In this document: piece by piece, positions 1-5,526 of the stretch
Numbering within the stretch: the first letter of the stretch is position 1
How the letters are laid out: each line of letters opens with the position of its first letter
NCBI GenBank assembly: GCA_025927795.1
Contig: JAICKT010000299.1
Coordinates: 1 to 5,681 of the forward strand
Direction of reading: 5' to 3'
Length of the DNA stretch: 5,681 nt
Source of the DNA: Parafilimonas sp.
GTDB lineage: Bacteria > Bacteroidota > Bacteroidia > Chitinophagales > Chitinophagaceae
Position numbers and translations under genes: made by a program
The notes under the pieces: generated by a model
The model's input: the letters and a program-made list of their open reading frames with translations, nothing else
Databases searched by the model: none
Told to the model about the DNA's origin: nothing

Positions 1-242
1 AATATAGCGACCGCCGAGCGCAAAAAATCGCATTTTATACAGGACACAACGGCAAACAGTCCGGTGACCCAGCTAAGCTTGCACGGGCGCTAATCAAAAT
101 AACGAATGAAGAAAAACCACCGCGTCGCTTCATTGCAGGCGCAGATGCCATTACAACTGCAGAGCAGGTAGTCGCAACGCTTCAGCAACAACTCAACGCT
201 TATCGTGAGCTGTCAAGTTCTCTTAATTATAATAATGTTTAG
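1..242 (+). CDS. C-terminal part of a short-chain dehydrogenase/reductase (SDR), 5' end outside window
   Basis: An open frame with codons beginning at position 3 runs in from the left edge and stops at TAG 240-242, giving 79 visible residues. It carries a stretch reading GDPAKLARAL followed by PPRRFIAGADA and a closing helix ending RELSSSL. This matches the substrate-loop and C-terminal end of a subgroup of classical SDRs of roughly 280 residues, in which a 'GDP.K.A.A' segment precedes an 'RF..G.DA' strand. The Rossmann fold, the catalytic Ser/Tyr/Lys and the cofactor loop all lie upstream of the window, so cofactor and substrate cannot be judged. GC is about 46% in this fragment (counted over 1-240), higher than in the next gene. 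It points the same way as the reductases that follow, but a 115-nt gap with palindromes separates them, so co-transcription is uncertain. The assignment rests on recalled family similarity. Confidence 0.75.
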   Translation, partial: YSDRRAQKIAFYTGHNGKQSGDPAKLARALIKITNEEKPPRRFIAGADAITTAEQVVATLQQQLNAYRELSSSLNYNNV

Positions 243-271
243 AAAGCAACAGATGAAATGTAAGTAGTATA

Positions 272-331
272 AAACCTGACAGGTTTGTTTGCAAATAAGT
301 GAGATAAACTGTAATCAAATCTGTCAGGTTA
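272..331. repeat. Pair of near-identical 15-bp palindromes (inverted-repeat module)
   Basis: The first copy (272-286, AAACCTGACAGGTTT) is a perfect 7+1+7 palindrome. The second copy (317-331, AAATCTGTCAGGTTA) is the reverse complement of the first with two differences, and keeps a 6-bp self-complementary core with one G-T pair. The copies can also pair with each other: 273-286 with 317-330 gives a 14-bp stem with a single G-U wobble and a 30-nt loop. Centres are 45 bp apart. Two readings are possible: paired operator sites for a dimeric regulator of the downstream reductase operon, or a REP/BIME-like intergenic element. From memory, palindromes with an ACCTGACAGGT core recur between genes in many Bacteroidota genomes, which favours the second reading. 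No TAnnTTTG box is visible in this gap. Confidence 0.7.
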
Positions 332-357
332 GTTGATAGAACAATAAAAATAAAACA

Positions 358-1209
358 ATGCAAAAAGTTACATTGAATAACGGCATTGAAATGCCCATCC
401 TCGGCTTTGGCGTTTTCCAGGTAAAAGATTTAGATGAATGCGAAAGAAGTGTTGTTGATGCAATTGAAACAGGTTATCGTTTAATTGATACAGCACAATC
501 TTACGGCAATGAAGAAGCAGTTGGGAAAGCAATAAAAAGAAGTGGTGTTGCAAGAGAAGATTTATTTATCACTACAAAACTCTGGATTCAAAGCAACAGT
601 TATGAAGGAACGAAAAAAGCATTTGAAAATTCATTAAAAAAATTACAGTTAGACTATCTCGATTTATATCTTATTCATCAACCATTCGGAGATGTTTATG
701 GCGAATGGAGAGCAATGGAAGAGTTATATAAAGAAGGAAAAGTTAAAGCAATTGGTGTAAGTAATTTTCAACCCGACCGGCTGATTGATTTGATTATTCA
801 CAACGAAATTGTTCCGGCAGTTAATCAAATTGAAACGCATCCATTTTATCAGCAAATTGAAACACAAAAATTTTTACAGGAAAATAATGTGCAGATAGAA
901 AGTTGGGGACCATTTGCCGAAGGCAAGAACAATCTCTTTCATAATGAATTGCTCGCGTCAATTGGAAAGAAGTATAATAAATCAATTGCACAGGTTGTAA
1001 TTCGCTGGCTTACACAAAGAGGTGTAGTTGCTATTCCAAAATCAGTGCACAAAGAACGAATGGAGGAGAACTTCAACATCTTCGATTTTGAATTAAGTGC
1101 TGATGACTTAGAAGCGATTAAAACATTAGACACAAATGCAAGTCTCTTCTTCGACCACCGTGACCCTGCAATGGTAAAATGGTTGGGAGAAAGAACACTG
1201 GATAATTAA
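358..1209 (+). CDS. Aldo/keto reductase, AKR5-like (2,5-diketo-D-gluconate reductase type)
   Basis: A complete 283-residue (beta/alpha)8-barrel NADPH-dependent carbonyl reductase, the normal length for the AKR2/3/5-like group. The catalytic tetrad is intact: Asp44 and Tyr49 in DTAQSYGNE, Lys74 in TTKLW, and His107 in LIHQP. GVSNF lies at 133-137, the cofactor-amide segment NQIETHPF at 156-163, and a Trp-Gly-Pro strand at 183-185. IPKSVHKERMEEN (226-238) contains Lys228, Ser229 and Arg234, which in this family hold the 2'-phosphate of NADPH. The family reduces aldehydes and ketones such as methylglyoxal, diketogluconate or other reactive carbonyls in the cytosol; the substrate cannot be specified here. 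The ATG follows an A-rich leader without a Shine-Dalgarno, as usual in Bacteroidota. The next gene starts 20 nt downstream, so it heads a tight reductase operon. Its GC content (two sampled lines at about 35%, one at 25%) is below that of the flanking SDR genes. Confidence 0.93.
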   Translation: MQKVTLNNGIEMPILGFGVFQVKDLDECERSVVDAIETGYRLIDTAQSYGNEEAVGKAIKRSGVAREDLFITTKLWIQSNSYEGTKKAFENSLKKLQLDYLDLYLIHQPFGDVYGEWRAMEELYKEGKVKAIGVSNFQPDRLIDLIIHNEIVPAVNQIETHPFYQQIETQKFLQENNVQIESWGPFAEGKNNLFHNELLASIGKKYNKSIAQVVIRWLTQRGVVAIPKSVHKERMEENFNIFDFELSADDLEAIKTLDTNASLFFDHRDPAMVKWLGERTLDN

Positions 1210-1229
1210 TTCACACAAAAAATTAGAAT

Positions 1230-2213
1230 ATGCAAAAAAGAATATTAGGTAAGAGTGGCTTAGAAGTATCTGCACTCGGTCTGGGGTGTATGGGCTTAAG
1301 TTTTGGATATGGTATTTCAATAGAAAAAGACGATGCCATTAAATTGATTCGTACGGCTTTTGAACGGGGAGTTACTTTCTTTGACAGCGCAGAAGCATAC
1401 GGACCATTCGCCAACGAAGAATTACTTGGTGAAGCATTAGAACCATTTCGCAATGAAGTGGTGATTGCAACAAAATTCGGTTTCAAAGAAGGTAAAACAT
1501 CGTTAGGCACAGATAGTAGCCGTGAAAACATAAGGTCAATGACTGAAGCAGCACTCAAGCGATTAAGAACAGACGTTATTGATTTACTCTATCAGCATCG
1601 TGTTGACCCTAACGTACCTATTGAAGATGTTGCCGGAACAGTGAAAGATTTAATCAGAGAAGGGAAAGTAAAACACTTTGGTTTATCAGAAGCCGGCATT
1701 AAAACTATTCGTAAAGCACATGCTGTGCAACCTGTTACTGCGCTGCAAAGCGAATACTCACTTTGGTGGCGGGAACCTGAACAGGAAATACTTCCAACAC
1801 TTGAAGAGTTAGCAATTGGTTTCGTTCCATTTAGTCCTTTAGGGAAAGGTTTTCTTACAGGAAAGATTGATGAGAACACTTCATTCGATAAGAATGATTT
1901 TAGAAACACTGTCCCCCGTTTTTCAGAAGAGAATCGAAAAGCAAACCAGGTGTTGGTTGATTTATTAGGCAGAATTGCAAAAGATATGAATGCAACTTCT
2001 GCACAAATCGCATTAGCATGGTTGCTTGCACAAAAGCCGTGGATTGTTCCTATTCCAGGCACCACAAAATTGCATCGCCTGGAAGAAAATCTTGCATCAG
2101 TGGAAATTACACTCAGCCCATATGATCTCAAAGAAGTTAATGACGCAGTTTCTAAGATTGAAGTGCAGGGCGTTCGCTATAGTGAAAAGGCGCAAAAAAT
2201 GATTGACCGTTAG
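1230..2213 (+). CDS. Aldo/keto reductase, AKR13/YakC-like
   Basis: A complete 327-residue aldo/keto reductase of the longer AKR type (about 320-340 residues), clearly a different subfamily from the gene just upstream. The start LGKSGLEVSALGLGCMGLS is the typical N-terminal hairpin and first barrel strand. The tetrad is intact: Asp52 and Tyr57 in FFDSAEAYG, Lys82 in ATKFG, and His123 in LLYQHRVD. Further landmarks are GLSEA at 151-155, the flexible-loop sequence SPLGKGFLTG at 202-211, and the phosphate-binding segment IPGTTKLHRLEEN at 275-287. Family members reduce aldehydes, including pyridoxal and other aromatic or aliphatic carbonyls, with NADPH; the substrate is not predictable. It starts 20 nt after the previous stop, so translation is probably coupled in one operon. 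Two dissimilar AKRs back to back suggest complementary substrate ranges rather than a recent duplication. Confidence 0.93.
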   Translation: MQKRILGKSGLEVSALGLGCMGLSFGYGISIEKDDAIKLIRTAFERGVTFFDSAEAYGPFANEELLGEALEPFRNEVVIATKFGFKEGKTSLGTDSSRENIRSMTEAALKRLRTDVIDLLYQHRVDPNVPIEDVAGTVKDLIREGKVKHFGLSEAGIKTIRKAHAVQPVTALQSEYSLWWREPEQEILPTLEELAIGFVPFSPLGKGFLTGKIDENTSFDKNDFRNTVPRFSEENRKANQVLVDLLGRIAKDMNATSAQIALAWLLAQKPWIVPIPGTTKLHRLEENLASVEITLSPYDLKEVNDAVSKIEVQGVRYSEKAQKMIDR

Positions 2214-2255
2214 GCTTTAAAAATCAATGAAAAATAACAACTACAAAGTAACATT

Positions 2256-3083
2256 ATGAAAAAAGTAATTGTTGTAATTGGAGCCGGTTCAATCGGTCAG
2301 GCGATTGCAAGACGGGTTAGCGCAGGCAAACAAGTCTTGCTCGCTGATTTACGACAGGAAAATGCTGATGCTGCTGCAAAAACTTTAAGCGATGCGGGCT
2401 TCGAAGTAACTACTGCATCAGTTGATGTATCGTCACGCGATTCTGTTCATACGCTTGTTGAAAAAGCAACGTCTCTAGGTGAAGTGTTTGGCGTTATACA
2501 TGCTGCTGGTGTTTCTCCATCACAAGCTTCACCTGAAACAATTCTTAAAGTTGACCTTTACGGAACAGCATTAGTGTTAGAAGAATTTGGAAATGTGATC
2601 GCAAATGAAGGTTCCTGCGTCGTCATTGCTTCTCAATCCGGGCACCGCTTACCACCGCTTTCAGTTGAACAAAATAAAGCACTTGCAACAACGCCGGTTG
2701 AGGAATTATTAAAACTTCCTTTCCTTCAGTTAGACCAGGTAAAAGATTCTCTGCATGCTTACCAGCTTTCGAAGCGTGGCAACTCATTACGTGTAATGGC
2801 TGAAGCAGTGCGTTGGAGCAAACGTAATGCAAGAGTGAATACTATTAGCCCCGGAATTATAATTACTCCGCTTGCAAACGATGAATTAAAAGGTCCGCGT
2901 GGTGATGGTTATAGAAAAATGATTGAAGCATCTACAGCAAAACGTGCAGGTACACCTGATGAAGTTGGAACTGTTGGAGCGTTGCTGATGGGCACTGACG
3001 GCGCATTTATTACCGGCAGCGATTTTCTAATGGATGGGGGCGTAACGTCTGCCTATTGGTTTGGCGACTTGGCTCCGAAATAA
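2256..3083 (+). CDS. SDR family oxidoreductase with GxGxxG cofactor loop and extended lid
   Basis: A complete 275-residue protein with an SDR fold. The glycine-rich loop is GAGSIGQA (residues 9-16), which is G-x-G-x-x-G rather than the classical TGxxxGxG. Asp31 at the end of beta-2 hints at NAD(H) preference. Asp57-Val58 is the adenine-pocket pair, HAAG (82-85) stands for the NAG motif, YQLSK (169-173) gives the catalytic Tyr169 and Lys173, and SPG is at 198-200. The catalytic Ser is Ser126 or Ser128, about 41-43 residues before the Tyr instead of the usual 12-14. The extra segment (roughly 131-165, rich in Leu and Pro) probably forms a lid. ITGSDFLMDGGV near the C-terminus is the standard SDR end. 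Reaction: NAD(P)-linked alcohol/ketone interconversion, substrate unknown. It follows the second AKR by 42 nt. Sampled GC is about 47%, higher than the first AKR. Confidence 0.9.
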   Translation: MKKVIVVIGAGSIGQAIARRVSAGKQVLLADLRQENADAAAKTLSDAGFEVTTASVDVSSRDSVHTLVEKATSLGEVFGVIHAAGVSPSQASPETILKVDLYGTALVLEEFGNVIANEGSCVVIASQSGHRLPPLSVEQNKALATTPVEELLKLPFLQLDQVKDSLHAYQLSKRGNSLRVMAEAVRWSKRNARVNTISPGIIITPLANDELKGPRGDGYRKMIEASTAKRAGTPDEVGTVGALLMGTDGAFITGSDFLMDGGVTSAYWFGDLAPK

Positions 3084-3125
3084 AAAATGAATTTATTCAA
3101 TAACAAACTTCTAAATAAAAACAAC

Positions 3126-3644
3126 ATGAAAACAAAAATTCTCGGACTGTTTCTATTAATTATGAGCGTGCAATCGTCCTATGCACAACAACCACCAACA
3201 GAATCAATTAAAACTTCCACAAACAACACACCTGAACAACAGGAAGTAATCAATCTTTCAAAACAAAAATGGCAATGGATGTCTGATAAAAATGTAGACT
3301 CTTTAGGCGTTTTGTTTGATGATAAAGCCATGTTTATTCACATGGGCGGAAGCTGGGGAAAAGAGCAGGAAATTAATACCATTAAAGGTGGCGGTATTTG
3401 GTACAAAAAAGCAGAAGTTTATGCTGTTATCGTGAATATGTTTGGCAACACAGCCATATTGCTGAACGACATTGATTTGGTTGCTGAAGTTGGAGGGCAT
3501 GAAGTCACCAATCCCTTTATGGTAACTGAAGTTTATATCAAAGAAAACGGGAAATGGAAGATGGGCTCGCTCACTTTTTCACACCTGATGAGACCTGTTA
3601 AACTGAATAATAATAAAGATAGTAGTCAGCAGCAGCAGCATTAA
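3126..3644 (+). CDS. Secreted NTF2/SnoaL-like (DUF4440-type) protein
   Basis: From ATG 3126 this encodes 172 residues. I prefer this start over the in-frame ATG at 3087 (185 residues) because it begins a clean signal peptide: Lys2 and Lys4, a hydrophobic core LGLFLLIM, and a likely signal peptidase I site after Ser-Tyr-Ala20, followed by QQPP. The mature part (about 35-150) has the NTF2-like cone-fold pattern: a first helix QEVINLSKQKWQWMSDKNVD, then 'LFDDKAMFIHMGG' and alternating beta strands ending KENGKWKMGSLTFSHL. Such domains bind small ligands or act as simple isomerases or hydrolases; no catalytic set can be assigned here. It would act in the periplasm, unlike its cytosolic neighbours. 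The C-terminus is a low-complexity tail (NNNKDSSQQQQH) encoded by trinucleotide repeats. Related proteins often accompany SDR/AKR genes in such clusters (recalled knowledge). Sampled GC is about 30%. Confidence 0.82.
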   Translation: MKTKILGLFLLIMSVQSSYAQQPPTESIKTSTNNTPEQQEVINLSKQKWQWMSDKNVDSLGVLFDDKAMFIHMGGSWGKEQEINTIKGGGIWYKKAEVYAVIVNMFGNTAILLNDIDLVAEVGGHEVTNPFMVTEVYIKENGKWKMGSLTFSHLMRPVKLNNNKDSSQQQQH

Positions 3645-3672
3645 GAAACTTAATCAATAATGACTTATTGAA

Positions 3673-4016
3673 ATGAAAAGCGCAATATTTATTTTACTCA
3701 TCATTGCCTCGGCATATCGTCTGGTTGTTCAAATGCTCAATCTATGCCATTGAAAAAAATATTAATTGTGTATTTGTCATGAACAAATAACACAAAGGCA
3801 ATTGCGGAAATCATTCAAAAAAATGTGGGCGGAACATTAGTTGCACTTGAATTAAAAAAGCCATACCCGGAAAACTATAAAACTACCGTACAACAAGTAG
3901 TTGATGAAAATGCAAGCGGCTACTTAGCACTTTTTATACAATTCATCTGCTATAAGAAAAGACTTTTCTTTTCTTATAAACCTCCGCACTTATTGATTTT
4001 GCAGGCTTTAAAGTAA
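3673..4016 (+). pseudogene. Flavodoxin-like gene remnant (frameshifted, nonsense-interrupted, 3'-truncated)
   Basis: ATG 3673 opens a signal-peptide-like start (MKSAIFILLIIAS). Around 3703-3717 the coding sense moves by one base (consistent with a 1-nt deletion) into the frame of codon 3717, which reads SSGCSNAQ, a lipoprotein-like Cys, then PLKKILIVYLS. A TGA at 3780-3782 interrupts exactly inside the FMN phosphate-binding loop, where flavodoxins have S-x-T/S-x-N-T; the sequence resumes TNNTKAIAEIIQKNVGG and continues KPYPENYKTTVQQVVDENASGYL. Homology ends near 3926-3932. The frame stays open to TAA 4014-4016 but the residues are no longer flavodoxin-like, and about half of the fold, including the second FMN loop, is missing. 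An intact relative would be an exported or membrane-anchored flavodoxin of the kind often found beside AKR/SDR genes. It starts 28 nt after the SnoaL gene, so it was probably the last gene of the operon. Confidence 0.8.
3951..3978. terminator. Perfect 11-bp hairpin, probable bidirectional terminator
   Basis: TATAAGAAAAG (3951-3961) and CTTTTCTTATA (3968-3978) are perfect inverted repeats around a 6-nt loop ACTTTT. The stem has only three G-C pairs, and there is no long separate T run after it, so termination strength is uncertain. It lies between the converging flavodoxin remnant (+) and tRNA-Pro (-), where a shared terminator is expected. It begins about 20 nt after flavodoxin homology stops. 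Confidence 0.55.
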
Positions 4017-4035
4017 AAGTTAATTAAATAGTCTG

Positions 4036-4109
4036 TCGGGATGACTGGATTCGAACCAGCGGCCCCCACGTCCCGAACGTGATGCGCTACCGGGCTGCGC
4101 TACATCCCG
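4036..4109 (-). tRNA. tRNA-Pro (anticodon CGG)
   Basis: Read on the minus strand, a 74-nt cloverleaf folds completely. The acceptor is CGGGATG with CATCCCG, the D stem GCGC/GCGC, and the anticodon stem TCACG/CGTGG around the 7-nt loop TTCGGGA. The variable region is GGGCC, and the T stem is GCTGG/CCAGT with TTCGAAT in the loop. The anticodon CGG is at 4073-4075 (plus coordinates) and reads proline codon CCG. The C1-G72 pair, discriminator A73, and G35-G36 are known proline identity elements and are all present. The 3' CCA is not encoded (the discriminator is followed by CAG), so it must be added after transcription. Confidence 0.97.
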
Positions 4110-4117
4110 AAACCCTG

Positions 4118-4125
4118 CAAACTTA
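4118..4125 (-). promoter_or_regulatory. -7 box of the tRNA-Pro promoter
   Basis: The minus strand reads TAAGTTTG, a perfect TAnnTTTG Bacteroidota -7 element ending 8 nt before the first base of tRNA-Pro, so the leader would be very short. At the canonical 19-nt spacing the -33 element is TTTA (4145-4148), one base off TTTG. Confidence 0.65.
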
Positions 4126-4269
4126 TTCTATCTTTAAAAAATTTTAAAAATAAAACAATGGATGAATTATAATCATTCACATTTATACAATTGATGTATG
4201 TTTCGCTTGATTACTTATGCATTAATAACTTCTGCAATAGCAAACTTTTTTAATTAAAGCGGTTTCATC

Positions 4270-4289
4270 ATCAGCTTTATATTGCTGAT
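4270..4289 (-). terminator. Weak hairpin downstream of gap
   Basis: ATCAGC (4270-4275) and GCTGAT (4284-4289) form a 6-bp stem with an 8-nt loop, just 3' of the gap stop codon. No clean U-tract follows in the minus-strand transcript, so it is only a candidate terminator. The rest of the 183-nt gap (4110-4292) is AT-rich and shows nothing else besides the tRNA-Pro promoter. Confidence 0.3.
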
Positions 4290-4292
4290 AAT

Positions 4293-5306
4293 TTATTTTA
4301 CAATCAACTGTGCAAAATATTTTACTGTTCTCACCAATTGGCTTACATAACTCATTTCATTATCGTACCAGCTTACTGTTTTTATTAATTGCTGATCGCC
4401 AACAGTAAGAACTTTTGTTTGCGTTGCATCGAATAAAGACCCATAATACATGCCTACAATATCACTGCTTACAATTTCATCTTCAGTATAACCAAAGCTT
4501 TCGTTAGAAGCAGCTTTCATTGCGCCGTTAACTTCATCAACCGAAACTTTTTTATTTAATAAAGTGGTAAGTTCGGTTAACGAACCTGTTAATACAGGAA
4601 CGCGCTGTGCAGTTCCATCAAGTTTTCCTTTTATTTCAGGAATAACTAAACCAATTGCTTTTGCTGCGCCCGTGCTGTTAGGAACAATGTTTTGCGCTGC
4701 AGCTCTTGCTCTGCGTAGATCACCTTTCGGATGCGGTGCATCCTGGGTGTTTTGATCATTTGTATAAGCATGAACAGTCGTCATTAATCCTGCAATAATT
4801 CCAAAATCATCATTCAGTACTTTTGCCATTGGCGCCAAACAATTGGTTGTACAAGATGCGCAACTTATTATTTTTTCAGAGCCATCAAGTATATTATGAT
4901 TTACATTAAAAACAATTGTTTTTAAATCGCCGGTTGCTGGTGCAGAAATTACAACGCGTTTTGCACCTGCTTTTAAATGTGCCTCAGCTTTTGTTTTGTC
5001 TGCAAAAAATCCTGTACATTCCAATACTACATCCACATCATGTTCACCCCATGGAATTTGCGAAGGATCTTTCTGTGCATAGATTTTTATTTCATGTCCT
5101 TCTACAGTTATTGAATTTTCTGAGAATGTAACATTTTTTCCAAACCCGCCTTGCGCACTATCATATTTTAAAAGATGTGCTAATACCTTGGGGCTGGTTA
5201 AATCATTTATAGCAACCACATCAATTCCTTCCATTTCAAAAATTTGCCGATAAACCAAACGACCAATTCTTCCAAATCCATTTATTGCAACTTTTACTGT
5301 GCTCAT
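4293..5306 (-). CDS. gap: Glyceraldehyde-3-phosphate dehydrogenase, type I
   Basis: A complete 337-residue GAPDH, the usual length. It catalyses the reversible oxidative phosphorylation of glyceraldehyde 3-phosphate to 1,3-bisphosphoglycerate with NAD+, a cytosolic glycolysis/gluconeogenesis step. INGFGRIGR (8-16) is the Rossmann glycine loop, and Asp35 in INDLT is the residue that favours NAD over NADP. The active-site signature is SCTTN (151-155) with catalytic Cys152; His179 in TTVHAYTNDQ is the general base. PNSTGAAKAIG (209-219) and TAQRVPV with Arg235 form the phosphate sites. SWYDNEMSY near the C-terminus carries the conserved Asn316-Glu317. No residue expected to be essential is missing. 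The ATG follows an AT-rich leader without a Shine-Dalgarno. The gene stands alone between two tRNA genes, not in a glycolytic cluster, and has its own -7 box. Confidence 0.97.
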   Translation of the reverse strand: MSTVKVAINGFGRIGRLVYRQIFEMEGIDVVAINDLTSPKVLAHLLKYDSAQGGFGKNVTFSENSITVEGHEIKIYAQKDPSQIPWGEHDVDVVLECTGFFADKTKAEAHLKAGAKRVVISAPATGDLKTIVFNVNHNILDGSEKIISCASCTTNCLAPMAKVLNDDFGIIAGLMTTVHAYTNDQNTQDAPHPKGDLRRARAAAQNIVPNSTGAAKAIGLVIPEIKGKLDGTAQRVPVLTGSLTELTTLLNKKVSVDEVNGAMKAASNESFGYTEDEIVSSDIVGMYYGSLFDATQTKVLTVGDQQLIKTVSWYDNEMSYVSQLVRTVKYFAQLIVK

Positions 5307-5329
5307 AACGAATAAATTTTTTGAGACCG

Positions 5330-5337
5330 CAAATTTA
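5330..5337 (-). promoter_or_regulatory. -7 box of the gap promoter
   Basis: The minus strand reads TAAATTTG, a perfect TAnnTTTG element 23 nt upstream of the gap ATG, placing the transcript start roughly 16-20 nt before the start codon. At 19-nt spacing (5357-5360) the minus strand reads AGAA, so a recognisable -33 element is missing; an activator or the -7 box alone may suffice. Confidence 0.6.
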
Positions 5338-5389
5338 CGAGGTTTAGGTGAATGTGTTCTTTTAAAACTGCTACTGATACAAGTTAAAC

Positions 5390-5420
5390 TTTGTTCATTA
5401 CCTAAGTGCGATTATCTTTG
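5390..5420 (+). promoter_or_regulatory. Consensus Bacteroidota promoter of tRNA-Glu (TTTG-N19-TATCTTTG)
   Basis: TTTG at 5390-5393, a spacer of exactly 19 nt, and TATCTTTG at 5413-5420 match the TTTG/TAnnTTTG consensus of the Bacteroidota primary sigma factor. The -7 box ends 14 nt before the tRNA-Glu 5' end, leaving a leader of only several nt. Strong consensus promoters are expected for stable RNA genes. Confidence 0.8.
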
Positions 5421-5434
5421 CGCTCCTGTTAGAC

Positions 5435-5509
5435 GGCCGGTTCGTCTATCGGCTAGGACATCTCCCTTTCACGGAGGAAAGACGGGTTCGATTCCCGTAC
5501 CGGCTACCA
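5435..5509 (+). tRNA. tRNA-Glu (anticodon UUC)
   Basis: A complete cloverleaf. The acceptor is GGCCGGT/ACCGGCT with a G1-U72 wobble, followed by a D arm with loop TATCGGCTAG. The anticodon stem TCTCC/GGAGG encloses the loop CTTTCAC, the variable region is AAAG, and the T arm is ACGGG-TTCGATT-CCCGT. The anticodon TTC is at 5468-5470 and reads GAA and GAG. The tRNA body ends at discriminator A5506, and CCA (5507-5509) is encoded, unlike in the neighbouring tRNA-Pro. It has its own promoter and terminator, so it is transcribed as a single-gene unit. No duplicated 3' tRNA end is seen in the window, so there is no sign of an integrated element. Confidence 0.97.
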
Positions 5510-5526
5510 AGGAAAGGTTAAGTTTG

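Noticed and set aside
272..331. CRISPR array.
   Set aside because: Only two copies in inverted orientation with a single spacer; no regular direct repeats.
3087..3125. Start of the SnoaL-like gene at ATG 3087 (13 extra residues).
   Set aside because: The added residues (Asn/Leu-rich, beginning MNLFNNKL) would sit before a clean signal peptide beginning at ATG 3126, and the 42-nt gap to 3126 equals the previous intergenic spacing.
3703..3720. Programmed ribosomal frameshift joining the signal peptide to the flavodoxin frame.
   Set aside because: No slippery heptamer or downstream pseudoknot is seen, and the shifted frame soon meets TGA at 3780.
3780..3782. The TGA in the flavodoxin FMN loop as a recoded codon (Trp or selenocysteine).
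   Set aside because: The same gene also has a frame change upstream and lacks its 3' half, no SECIS-like hairpin directly follows the TGA, and all intact genes here use TGG for Trp. Decay is the simpler explanation.
5435..5509. tRNA-Glu as an attachment site for an integrated element.
   Set aside because: No repeat of the tRNA 3' end and no integrase gene occurs in the window.
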